DNA from: Aphrocallistes beatrix
Lineage: Eukaryota; Porifera; Hexactinellida; Sceptrulophora; Aphrocallistidae
Direction: 5' to 3'
Length of the DNA stretch: 64,000 nucleotides
Assembly (NCBI GenBank): GCA_963281255.1
Contig: OY725495.1
Location: forward strand, 2,108,001 to 2,172,000
In this document: positions 43,393-55,200 of the stretch, piece by piece
How the letters are laid out: each line of letters begins with the position of its first letter
Position numbering within the stretch: position 1 is the first letter of the stretch
The notes under the pieces: generated by a model
Database searches by the model: none
What the model saw: only the letters and a program-made list of their open reading frames with translations
What the model was told of the DNA's origin: nothing
Made by a program: the position numbers and the translations under genes

Positions 43393-44040
43393 CAGGGCTT
43401 TTCACAAGTCATCTACTCTAATGACTCGAGTCATTGAATCATCTGACTCGTTAATTAAATACACTGCCTGGTCAATTGTTGGAACACCATATTGCTTTGC
43501 ATCATAAATAATACAAAATGGGTATATCCATGGAGGCCAATTCATTAAAATTACGACAGCTACTGAAAATCTGACATCAACTTCGAAATCTACACACTTG
43601 AGTTACTCAGTTTTGCCTAAAGGTTAATTAATATCGCTTGTGCCACCTAGATCCACTTGTTCCCATATAAGGGTCATAACAAGTGGCAGGTGGCACAAGG
43701 TGATACAGGTGCTAGTAATTACGCTTTGGAAAGGATTATCTATAGGAAGCTTCTAGATTGATTTATTCGAGGGTGTATATTTCGAAATTGACGTTTGAAT
43801 TCATTAAACCAGGTGGCTATAATTGATTGGCGTCCATAGACCCAATTTATTATTACTTATGATGCAAAGCAATATAGTGTTCGAATACTTTTGGCCAAGC
43901 AGTGTATAATGACTCGATTCATTCAATCATCTGACTCGTTAATGAAACCTGATGACTCGAGTCAGTGAGTCATGATTCGATGACTCGGTGACTCACAAGT
44001 CATGACTCGGTGACTCGCAAATCATGACTCGGTACCTCCC
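43393..44040. repeat. GACTCG-repeat element, partly decayed
   Basis: Begins CAGGGCTTTTCACAAGTCAT, resembling a hAT terminus, and consists of repeats of GACTCGAGTCA, TGACTCG and GTCATGACTCGGTGACTCG-type phrases. The matching right terminus was not found. The Tc1-type MITE at 43462-43904 is inserted in it. Confidence 0.5.
43462..43904. mobile_element. Tc1/mariner-type MITE
   Basis: Ends CACTGCCTGGTCAATTGTTG and CTTTTGGCCAAGCAGTG with TA outside (43460-43461, 43905-43906). Subterminal GGAACACCATATTGCTTTGC is mirrored by GCAAAGCAATATAGTGTTC. Relative at 62395-62861; the inner GGGTATATCCATGGAGGCC block is shared. Confidence 0.85.
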
Positions 44041-44226
44041 CAAAATCCCAAAACACGAATAGGCTTTTGAAGGATTCAGATTAAAAATAAGAAATTTAAC
44101 GTGCTCAAATGTTACGATCGTAACAATATTATGTTCAATACTTGAATCTACTAAATATTCGTTTTTTTACTAAATAACCAGTTTCAAAAAGCAATTAAGA
44201 GTTGAGATAATTTAGTCAATTAAAAA

Positions 44227-44283
44227 TACATATACTGTCTGGCCAAAAGTATTGGAACACCCCGAATTTTCCCATAATAATAA
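44227..44283 (+). repeat. Solitary Tc1-type end
   Basis: TACTGTCTGGCCAAAAGTATTGGAACACC-type sequence (44229-44258) is the terminus of the MITE family at 43462 and 62395, cut off by the D2 element that follows. Confidence 0.55.
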
Positions 44284-45060
44284 TCTTATATATTAAAATG
44301 CTAGGATTTGTTTGTTTGTTTGTTTGTTGGTTCGAATTGATTGAAGAATTGGCAAGTCGTAGAGATACGAAAATTGGCATGTAGGTTTCAAATGATGAAT
44401 CGACGATTAAGTTCTAAGATCTAAGCGAAATTTTCACAACTCTGCAAAAAAAATGGAAAACAATTTTTCACACCTTTTCTATACAACACTATGTACGGCT
44501 TCATTCTCACAATATAATCATTATACGACACTATTGTAGGCAGTCATTGTTATTAATACTTCAAAGCAATAACTTATATAAATGTCTCAATTATATTATA
44601 GTGTATAGCAATAAAAAAGGTTATGTGTATATTTTCACACCTTTATATACATATTTTCACACGATTTGACGAATTTTGAAAATTATGCTAGAGACTAGTT
44701 TTCAACGGTTGACATGGGGTTTTTAGGGGTGTATATTTCGAATATCCTTATTTCAGATCGATGTGATAAATTATTTGTTTACTTTTGTTTACAATAGATA
44801 TATAAAGTAAACAAATTACAAAACTATGTAAGAGACTAGCTTCCAACTGTTGACATAGGGTTTTTAGGGGTGTAGAATTCGAATATTATATTTTCAGATC
44901 GATATGAGTAAATATTGGTTAACCTTAGTTTACAATATTTATATAAATTAGAAAAATTCCAAAAATAGACTAGATTGAGTAACTCCAGGCGCCCGCAGGG
45001 CAACTCTGCGGAAACAAAGTGTCCGCAAGCCGCGCAGCGCAAGCAAGCGAAGCGCGCTTG
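44284..45060 (+). mobile_element. Family D2 element, complete
   Basis: Starts TCTTATATATTAAAATGCTA followed by (TTTG)n, ends AAGCGAAGCGCGCTTG. The flanks are ATAATAA and TAATAAAATAATAG, so it too sits between A and T. The 3' end carries CCGCAGGGCAACTCTGCGG and GCGGAAACAAAGTGTCCGC hairpin material in common with D. 777 bp, non-coding. Confidence 0.7.
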
Positions 45061-45120
45061 TAATAAAATAATAGTCGAGGAGAATCAATCCAAATTATAC
45101 CATTTAATTCTTTTCTGATA

Positions 45121-46051
45121 TTAACCATGTCAGATCATCATCTTAATGCTAGATTCGTGCTCAGCACTAAATTTCCAGCAATTTGATATATATTGAACAC
45201 ATTGGAGAAATTCTTTGGCTGCGGGTTCCTAGCAACGGCCAGGAATGTGAAAAAATTCCTGGCCGTTGCTATGCATGGACATCCAAAAAATTCTCCAAAT
45301 ATGATCAATATATATATATCAAATTGCTGGAAATTTAGTGCTAAGAACGAATTTAGCATTAAAATGATGATCTGACATGGTTCAAAGAAGTTATTGATCT
45401 GGGATTCCGGCAGATACTATTGAATGTGGTTATTTTTGGGTGGCTAGTCATCAAAGACCAGTTTTTTACACTTTTGATGGTGAAAAATTTTGATATACCA
45501 TATTTTGTAGTCAAATACTGCTGTAAGTTGTCGAATAAGGATATTTACATGTTATTTAATATTCCAAAGCAGGTAAAACTAATGGAAAATGAGGGACATA
45601 TATAAACTTTTTCTAAATTCAACATAGGGACGAAAACTCAACGGTTTTTGATAGATCTCAAAGAGTAGAACATAATGCAAAGACATATTTTTGATATTAC
45701 AAATAAAAAGAGAATTATGAAAAATATAGTGTCAAAATTACTAAAAATAAAATTCCTCGGGTATTTGGTGTGAATTTCTAACAATTTTCAAAATTTCAAA
45801 GATATGTCTTTTCATTAGTTAGATCATCGATTATGAATGAATTTGAAAAGTTTCTAAAGGATTGTAAGCATATTGTGTCCGATTTCTTTCATTTAAATGA
45901 CCAATTTTTTAAAAAAAATTTATCTGTTGAATGATTTCAATTGTTAATGCAGTTTTGCAGATAACTCTGCGATTCAAATCCTCACTGAAAAAATTAAATG
46001 AATCGGTTGAAAAAGTCAAAAGTTAGTTATTATAGGAAAGGCCAACCTTAA
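45121..46051 (+). mobile_element. Family B, left-truncated copy without the hAT insertion
   Basis: Collinear with 27965-28719 joined to 31942-32170. It ends TATAGGAAAGGCCAACCTTAA (46051). It preserves the empty hAT site at about 45817-45832. Hairpin with GCTGGAAATTTAGTGCT arms at 45140-45345. Confidence 0.8.
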
Positions 46052-46760
46052 CCCAATTAATTTTTTCTTTCCAATTTCTTTGCTACAATATTTAGAAGCA
46101 GATTTTCCTAAGGAAAAATATTTTGACGTTTTCTTAAAGTAGAATATCGAATATCTGTCACTATCATTCTGTTCTACCTGACGAGATCTTTCCAAAACAG
46201 TCGTGTTTGTTACACTACGACCTTTATAACTAAAGATTCCTCCTTTGTTAAATTGATTTTTCAAGTGCTAAAAACAGGCTACAAATCAATTTTCTTCGGA
46301 AAGGCTTGATTTCAATTAGTTTTCACTGTATCCTAATATTAAATAATCCAAACATCCTAAATCAACAACTTATAGTGGTACTTAACTTCAAAATATGATA
46401 TATCAAATATCTTCACATCATGACACCTTCAAAAGTGTGAAAAAGTGGTCAGTTATGATTGGGGACCAAAAAATGATCATGTCCGATAGTAGCCGCCGAA
46501 ATCCCATATCTATAACTTTATTTGACTACGCCAGGTCGTTATTTCAATACTAAATTCGTGCTCAGCACTAAATTTCCAGCAATTTGATATATATATTGAC
46601 CATATTTGGAGAATATTTGGTTGCCTGTTCCTAGCAACGTTCAGGAATGTGAAAAAATTCCTGCCGTTGCTAGGCACTGTCAAACAAGAATGTTTCCAAA
46701 TATGGTCAATATATATATATATATCAAATTGCTCGAAATCTAGTGCTGAGCATGAATTCA
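46052..46760. repeat. Family B-related sequence with its own hairpin
   Basis: 46052-46535 matches 19800-20560 in reverse. 46545-46755 is an inverted repeat with arms GTGCTCAGCACTAAATTTCC / GAAATCTAGTGCTGAGCA and an inner TGGTCAATATATAT, the same hairpin as in B but joined to other flanks. Confidence 0.55.
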
Positions 46761-47838
46761 GCAAAAATATCCCTATATGATAAATTATATAACCAACTTC
46801 GCGTGATTCTGCAGTGCGGCATGCGGAAATTTAGATGGTTGTCTTGCACAGAAATAGTGAAGCCAATAGTTACATCTAGTTTTACACATAATATGAATAG
46901 ATAAGAAAATCATGTGTGACAATTTAAAGGTTCTGTTGAAGTTTACATATGCAATTGTTATATACACATCAAGACGATTGTGTTTCCACTTTAGTCATCT
47001 GGCAGGTTTGAGGCTGGTTGAATCTACTGTCTGTTGTGTCCATCAGAATTTGAATTGGTTGTTTTCTATAAATGACTACTGCATGCTTTATGCTTCAAAT
47101 AATGTTACATGCTAAAAAGATCAGCATCTACTTTCAAATTCATTTTACTTGTTTTGCAACAAATTAATCTAAAAATTTCTGAAATTAACTTTTAGAAAGA
47201 GTGAATCGTTTTATATGAAAAATGTACCCACTGGTATCACAACCAACGTGAGGATTTCCCTTATCAAAAATGCGTATCAAAGAGAATAGCTCAAATATTT
47301 AATAGCTCTATTGCATCTACAATCAGATATACTACACTGTCTAGACTTTTTTAGGTAGTGCATGATACTCCGAAATATAGAATGTTTTCGTTGAATTCTG
47401 TGAAGATGAGATGAGAATGTCAAGCTATTTGAATAGAAAAAGTGCTCTTGGACGATAAAAGAAGGCAATAGCTAGCTACTTATACATTTATTAAATTCAA
47501 AACTTGTCAATGAAATTAAATTTGATTATTAATTCCGTTGTACGCACTAAATACTTTCTAGCGCATGTGCAATACGATATGTACTTTTAAATACTACCTC
47601 AAATCAGAAATCTAACCAAAAAAGCAGTTTTTCTGCATTTTAATTTTCCCAAAAGAATAATGAGCAGTCTGTGGTTATTTAAAATCAAGGTTTTAGTGGA
47701 AATTTTAAAATTCAAGCAATTTTCAAATTTTGGCCACTTGGTGTAGTTTTACCTTCTAATATACAAGCAATTATTTTGTGAGATCCGCTCACAGCTTTTG
47801 CCAAACATGAAAAAAAAGCCAATTAATTTTCCAATGAT
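46761..47838. other. No gene or repeat recognised
   Basis: Short open stretches exist at 46912-47115 (plus) and 47277-47468 (minus) but show no motif. This is one of the few intervals without recognised repeats, so it may be original host sequence. Confidence 0.3.
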
Positions 47839-49120
47839 TTAAGGATACCGCCCTCGAAAAACATCGCCTGGCGTAAAAAAATGGTAAAATTTTTATTGCT
47901 AATTCCATTGTAATAGTGAGTGGTCTACCATCTAATCGTACTTGTTAGACGGTGTTTATTTTGATTTTTAGCATAAAGTTTAGTGTTAATAAAAATTGAA
48001 AAATTATTGGTGGTTTTTTCAGCGCATTCACCAATTAGTTTCTTACTTATTTGAATATTTATTAATAATATGGACCTCAAAATTGTTTTGGCCCCTTTAG
48101 AGATTATAAAACACAAAAATTTAGAAAAAAACCATATAGAATCCAATCAAAATAGCTCTGTGAGGAAGTTCATTTTAAAATTGCACGCGGGAAATAGCCT
48201 GAAGTTAGCTATTGTATCTAAAATAGAATTCTGATCATTTTATTAAAAAATTGTTCAGATCCAACCATTTGTTCGTAAGTCATCGTATATTATAGGTAAA
48301 GTAAGGACATTAAAATACTCTGGTTCCGAAAGAGGTTGATGTCAAATCTTAAGGATACCGCCCTCAAAAAACTTGCCTGGCGTAAAAATAACGGCAAATT
48401 TTTTATACCTAATTTCATTGTATTACTGATCGGTCTACCATCTGATAGCACTATTTGGAAGGTATTTTTTTAAAATTTTTGTGAGATAACCCTCTGAAGT
48501 TTAGCGTTAATAAAAATTAAAAAATTATTGGAGGTTTTTAACATGTTTACCAATTAGTTTTTGACTTATTTAATATTTTTTTAATGATATGGACCTTAAC
48601 ATTGTTTTGGCACCTTTGGAGATTATATAACACAAAGATTTAGAAGAATGGGCAAATAAAATCCAAACAAAATAGCTCTATAAGGGAGTTCATTTATATA
48701 ATGCACGGGAAATCGCAAGTTTGATCTCAGATATTTAGCGATCACTGGGTCAGAAATAAAATTCTGATCGTTTCAAAAAGAAATTTGTTCGGATCCGACC
48801 ATTTGTTCTTGAGATATCGCTTATTATAGGTAAAGTTCGGGCATAATATCCCTCTAAGGGCCCGAAAGAGGTCGATGTCATATCTTAAAAACTATAGTAG
48901 ATATATAATATATTATATCCTTAAATAAAAAGATATATGCAAAATATATAGGTTCCTCGAACATTCCTTTGTCAAAAAATCAATAATTCTCGACTTATCA
49001 TTGATTTAATTGTATTACAAATTCTATGAAGAACTTTGAATCTATTAGAAAATGGAGAATCTAATCATTAAATATGTGTCCCAATTTAGCTATTATGCTA
49101 AATAATGAATACAATTGTCG

Positions 49121-51520
49121 TTAAGGATACCGCCCGTGAAAAATCCATTGTTTTTGCTTACAGCATATACTATCAAGAATAGAGATATATAAGATGTTAA
49201 GCGTGGGCAGGTAGTACAATTAAAAAATATTGAACATACCAAACAGTTTTTGGTTCGCATTTCTAGTTTTTGAGTTACAGCGTCGTCTCAAAGTCGGTTT
49301 TTTTCCGTTTTTCCCTAGCACATCTTAATGGTAAGCCCTCCTCCACTCTGATTTTTTTTTAAACACATGTTTGGATCAAATACTTCGAAAATTTATTCAT
49401 ATATAGTCTATAAAATTTGCAATCGCATTGAACCAAAAGAAAGTTAAAATAACCAAAATTGTTAATTTTAGAGGGGTTTAAAAAAATTTTTCCAAAAAAC
49501 GCCGAAAAAAGCCCGATTTTCTTTGAAATCAGCAATAAAATCACAAATTTATAAGATATCGAAAATCGAGTGGTCCTACGCTCATCGCCTAATGATATGG
49601 AACAACTCCTGAAATTTTCAAACCTCTATCTCAAAGCAATTTTGAGTTAAAATTTTTGAAAGACGGTCAATTTTGGAATTTTAAAGTCACGAGATATAGG
49701 GATTTGAAGTTATGAACGATGTTAAGAACGATGTAAAATGAGCTATTAACCAGCGGTTGGCTAGGAATGTTGAAAGTGAAAATGAAAGTACATTGAAAGT
49801 GAACTGAAAGTGAAAATGAAAGTGGGGTTTTCTCTATTTATACTTTTGAGACGTAGCCAGGCGAGGGTTAATGATAAATAAAAGCATCCATGGGCATTTA
49901 ATCGCATGTATACTAATGAAATAGATGTATTCCAACAGATTTTGGTGAAAATAGCAAAATTATACTGAAAATTCACAAATTACCTTGAGGCCGCTAACCC
50001 CGAATATTTTGAACCAATTGGGGAATATAATTCATCTTCCTAGCACTACAAAGTATAATTCATCGGTTTAGAATGAATAAAGAGCTTCTAAAAAGTATAT
50101 TAGGAAGTTAGAGCGAGAGTTTACGACTTTTAGTTTTCAAGTTAGGATTTTGAAAAATGCTACATTATCACGTGATAAAAATTTAAAACTTAGCATTCCA
50201 TTCCATGTAGTACACTTATTATTTAAGAATCAGATATATACCGTCTTGAAAAGTATATTAGGAATTGAGAGCTAAGAATTTGGGTGTATATTTCCCGAGA
50301 TATGGAAGAATATGTTTTTGGACCATAAATGGGGTGCTTTGACCGAATTTTGGAGATAAATGCTTTGAACTACCAAAATAATCTTGTTGAGTGCTTCAAA
50401 ATTACTGTATACATTGCTAGTGACTATTGCATTGTTTTTTGAATATAATAGCTACTTTTGGGAACTTTTTTCATGACAAGATTCGCCATTTTCTAATATA
50501 TTTAAAGTTCTCAATATAATTTGTATTACAATAAAATCGATGATAAGTCAAGAAATATTTACTTTTTGACAAAGAGATGTTTGAGGAACCTATATATTAT
50601 CATATATATCCTTTCATTTAAGATTATAATAGATTATATAACTTCAATAGTTTTTAAGCATTGACTTCGAGCACTTTCGGGTTCCATAGAGAGGTTTGAA
50701 CTTTACGTACAATATACTACGTAGGGCACTCGTAAAGTTTTGACGTTTGCTATGAAATCATTAATCTAGAAGAAAGATTTATTGCTAATTCGTTTCATTC
50801 TGCGGTTATTAGTATAAACTGAAAGTTTCATTCATTTTATCTTTTATACTTTCTGAACTTTTCAAGGTAATCGGCACTTTTCAAGGTAATCGAAGCCATA
50901 CCCAAAGATGAGTGGAAAATGTGTTTTCAGAAGTGGTTTAGTAGAATGAAAAAATGTATAGAGTCTCATGGAGAGTATTTTGAAAAAATGTAATATAAAT
51001 CTTCATACTAACTATTTGATATGTAGGTGAACGTCAAAACTATTCGAGTGCCCCTCGTATAACTCACGAACTAATGGTCGGATCTGAAAAAAATTTTTTT
51101 TTAACTGTTCAGAATTCTTTTCTATACTCAATTGCTAATATCACAACGGCCAAATCCCGAGCATTTTAAAAATGAAGTCCCTCATAAAGATATTTTTGAT
51201 TGGATTTTAAGTGCCTCTTTTTCTATATTCATCTGTTTTATAATATTTAAAGGGGCCAAACCATTTTGAGGTTCATATAATTGAAAAAATATCAGATAAG
51301 TTAGAAAATAATTGATGAATGCGCCGCAAAACCACGAATAACTTTCCGATTTTTAGAAACGACTGAGCTTTAGGTGCTCAGTTCTAGAATATCAAAATAA
51401 ATACCGTCAAACAAGTACGATTAGATGGTAGAGTATTCAATAATCCAATGGAATTAGCAATAAAAAATTTCACCATTTTTTTAAATGTCAGGCGATGTTT
51501 TTCGAGGGCGGTATCCTTAA
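49121..51520 (-). mobile_element. Family A element in reverse, third layer
   Basis: TTAAGGATACCGCCCGTG at 49121 (complement of an A right end) to TTCGAGGGCGGTATCCTTAA at 51520 (complement of the left end). The outside joins as ACAATTGTCG-TTAA-TAATGTGTA, the normal A sequence. It carries a mariner derivative (50720-51057) and a 115-bp insertion with GAAAGTGAA repeats (49752-49870). Confidence 0.88.
50720..51057 (+). mobile_element. mariner deletion derivative retaining the transposase C terminus
   Basis: Inverted ends CGTAGGGCACTCGTAAAGTT and AACTATTCGAGTGCCCCTCG with TA on both sides (50718-50719, 51058-51059). Near the right end an open stretch reads IPKDEWKMCFQKWFSRMKKC followed by IESHGEYFEKM and a stop, the last 32 or so codons of a mariner transposase (compare WVDRLKECI...GDYFENM in the element at 30456). 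The rest of the gene is gone. Its ends differ from the mariner at 30456, so it comes from another mariner lineage. Confidence 0.88.
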
Positions 51521-52366
51521 TAATGTGTAAAGAAAAAATGGAGAACTTTTGATAATTATTTTGAAAGTTCCGTCCTTGGAACTCGCAGATTCGGTTAAAA
51601 ACCCCCATATAGGGTCCAAAAAGAGATATCTCTCTATCTCTGTAAATATAAGTCTAAATTCTTAGTTCTCACTTCCTAATATACTTTTTATGAGTGTACA
51701 TATATGATTCTTTGATAATAATTGCGCTACACCCTATGGAATGTTAAGTTTTCGATTTTTGTCATATGATGACGTGGCATTTTTCGAAAATCCTAACTTC
51801 GAAACTAAAAGTCGTAGACTTTCGCTCTAACTTCCTAATATACTTTTTGGAAGCTTTTTATTCATTCTAAACTGATAGATTATACTTCGCAGTGCCAGAA
51901 ATATGAATTATTATTTACAATTATCTCAAAATTTTCGGAGTTAGGCGCCTCAAGGAAATTTGTGGATATACAGGGTACTTTTGCTATTTTTTGTAAATAT
52001 TTGGTTCTAATATACCTAAATCAGCAGTATGAATGCGAATAAATGTCTGTGAATGCTTTTGTTCATTATTAAAAACTCATTTTACATTCTTCTTAACACC
52101 TAAACTCAAAATCTCTATATCCCGGGGCTTTAAAATTTCAAAATTGACCGTCTTTACAGAATTATTTCTCAATTTTGGTTTGAGATATAAGTTTGAAAAT
52201 TTCAAGAGTTGTTCCATATCATTAGGTGATGAACGTAAGGCCACCATTTTTGAGATATTCTAACTCGGTGATTTTATTCCTGATTTCCCACAAAAAACAG
52301 ACATTTTTCGCCATTTTTTGGCCCTTTTTATTCGGACACCGATAAAATTTACAATTTTTGGTCATT

Positions 52367-54296
52367 TTAAGGCCACCGCACTCGAAAAATCTTGCCTGGC
52401 GTAAAAAAAAACAGCAAAATGTTTTATTGCTAATTTCATTATATTACCAATCGGTCTACCATCTGATAGCACTATTTGGACGGCATTTTCTTTTATTTTT
52501 TGCGAAATAACCCCCTAAAGTTTAGCGTTAATAAAAATTGAAAAATTATTAGAGGATTTTAACTCATTTACCAATTAGTTTTTAACTTATTTGATATTTT
52601 TTTAATGATATGAACCTTAACATTGTTTTAGCACCTTTGGAGATTATAAAACACAAAGATTTAAAAGAATGGGCAAATAAAATCCAAACAAAATAGCTCT
52701 ATAAGGGAGTTCATTTATATAATCCTCGGGAAATCGCAAGTTTGATCTCAGATATTTAGCGATCCCTGGGTCAGAAATAAAATTCTGATCGTTTCAAATA
52801 AAGATTTGTTCAGATCCGACCATTTGTTCTTGGGATATCGCATATTATAGGTAAGGTTCGGTCATAATATCCCTCTAAAGTCCCGAAAGTGGCTGATGTC
52901 ATATCTTAAAAACTATTGTAGATATATAATATATTATATCCTTAAATAAAAGGATATATGGGAAAATATATAGGTTCCTCGACCATTCCTTTGTCAAAAA
53001 TAAATAATTCTCGACTTATCATTGATTTAATTGTAATACAAATTCTATGGAGAACTTTGAATCTATTAGAAAATGGCGAATCTAATCATTAAATATGTGT
53101 CCAAATTTAGCTATTATGGTAAATAGTGAATACAATTGCCGATAATAATATGTACAGAAAAATTGGAGAACTATTGATGATTATTTTGAAAGTTCTGGCC
53201 TTGGACCTCGCAGATTCGGTCAAAAACCCCCATTTAGGGTCCAAAAAGAGATATCTCTATCTTTATAAATACAAGTCCAAATTCTTAGTTCTCACTTCCT
53301 AATATACTTTTTATGAGTGTACATATATGATTCTTTGATAATAATTGCACTACACCCTATGGAATGTTAAGTTTTAAATTTTTGTCAGATAATGACGTAG
53401 CATTTTTCGAAAATCCTAACTTCGAAACTAAAAGTCGTAGACTTTCGCTCTAACTTCCTAATATACTTTTTGGAAGCTTTTTATTTATTCTAAACTGATA
53501 GATTATACTTCGCAGTGCCAAGAATATGAAATATTATCTACAATTATCTCAAAATATTCGGATTTAGGGGCCTCAAGGAAATTTGTGGATTTTCAGGGTA
53601 CTTTTGCTATTTTTGGTAAATATTTGGTTTTAATATACCTAAATCAGCAGTATGGATGCGAATAAATGTATATGGATGCTTATGTGCATTATTAATAACT
53701 CATTTTACATTCTTCTTAACACCTAAACTTAAAATCTCTATATCTCGGGACTTTAAAATTTCAAAATTGACCGTCTTTACAGAATTATTTCTCAAATTTG
53801 GTTTGAGATAGAAGTTTGAAAATTTCAAGAGTTGTTTCATATCATTAGGCGATGAACGTAGGACCACCATTTTTTGGATATATTCTAACTCGGTGATTTT
53901 ATTCATGATTTCCCAAAAAAAACGTTTTTTGGCCCTTTTTTTTCGGACACCGATAAAATTTACAATATTTGTCATTTTAACTTTCTTCTGGTCCTATGAA
54001 GTTGCAAATATGGTAGACTATCTATGATTCGATTTTGGAAACGTTTGATTCCTTGGTATGTCCTAAACAATTCATTGAGTGCCTAAATATCTACCATTAA
54101 GATGTGCTAGCGGAAAATTTAAAAAACAGACTTTGAGACACTGTATCTCAAAATCTAGAAATGAAAATCAAAAACGGTTTGGAATGTGCCAGTATTTCTT
54201 GATGGAGATGCCTCCCCACGCTTAACATCTCTTATAGCTCTACTTTCATCGTATGCTGTAATGCAAATCATGTTTTTTCGACGGCGGTATCCATAA
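52367..54296 (+). mobile_element. Family A element, third layer, uninterrupted
   Basis: TTAA 52367-52370 then GGCCACCGCACTCG; right end CGACGGCGGTATCC then ATAA (one base from TTAA). 1.93 kb. Outside, TTTTTGGTCATT and CTTTCTTCTGATCCCC join to the standard A sequence. Confidence 0.85.
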
Positions 54297-55200
54297 CTTT
54301 CTTCTGATCCCCTGAAGTTGCAAATATGGTAGATTATCTATGATTTGATTTTGGAAGCATTTGATTCCTTGGTATGTCCTAAACATTTCCTTGAGTGCCC
54401 AAATTTCTACCATTAAGATGTGTTAGCGGAGAACAAAAAAAAAAGACTTTGAGACACTGTATCTCAAAAACTAGAAATGAGAATCAAAAGCGGTTTGGAA
54501 TGTGCCAGTATTTCTTGATGGATATACCTCCCCACGCTTAACATCTCTTATAGCTCTACTTTAATCGTATGCTGTAAGCCAAATTATATGTTTTTTCGAG
54601 GGCGGTATCCTTAAATACTATTGAAGATATATATCTATTATAATCTTAAATGAAAGGATATATATGATAATATACAGGTTTCTCAAACATCTTTTTGTCA
54701 AAAATTAATATTTCTCGACTTATCATTGATTTTATAGTAATCTGAAATTATATGGAGAACTTTGACTGTATTAGAAAATGGCGAATCTAGTCATGGAATA
54801 TGTGCTCAAATGTGGCTATTAAACTAAAAAATCAATACAATTGCCACTAACAATGTATACATAAAAATTGGAGCACTTTTATTAGTATTTTGGAAGTTGG
54901 CCTTTTTACCTCCCAGATTCAGTCAAAGCCCACCCATTTATGGTCAAAAACAGATACCTCCCTATCTCTGGAAATATATACCCAAATTCTTAGCTCTCAA
55001 TCCCTATGGAATGGTAAGTTTTAAATTTTATCACGTGATGACGTTGCATTTTTGAAAATCCTAACTTGAAAATAAAAGTCTCGCTTTTACTTCCTAATAT
55101 ACTTTTTAGAAGCTCTTTATGAATTCTAAACCGATGGATTATACTTTGTAGTGCTAGGAGTATGAATTATATTTCCCAATTAATTAAAAATATTCGGGGG

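Larger units (their letters stand above)
48349..54614 (+). mobile_element. Family A element, second layer
   Basis: TTAA 48349-48352 left and 54611-54614 right. Own parts: 48353-49120, 51521-52366, 54297-54610, which read continuously as A. Two further A copies split it, each at a TTAA that single copies preserve. Confidence 0.85.

Noticed and set aside
46912-47468. Two short frames (67 and 63 codons) in repeat-free sequence
   Set aside because: No motif, no splice-like context and composition expected by chance in AT-rich DNA.
47839-54614. Interpretation of the A-family block as a tandem satellite or segmental duplication
   Set aside because: Copies are in both orientations and split each other exactly at TTAA with continuous host sequence, which tandem duplication does not produce.
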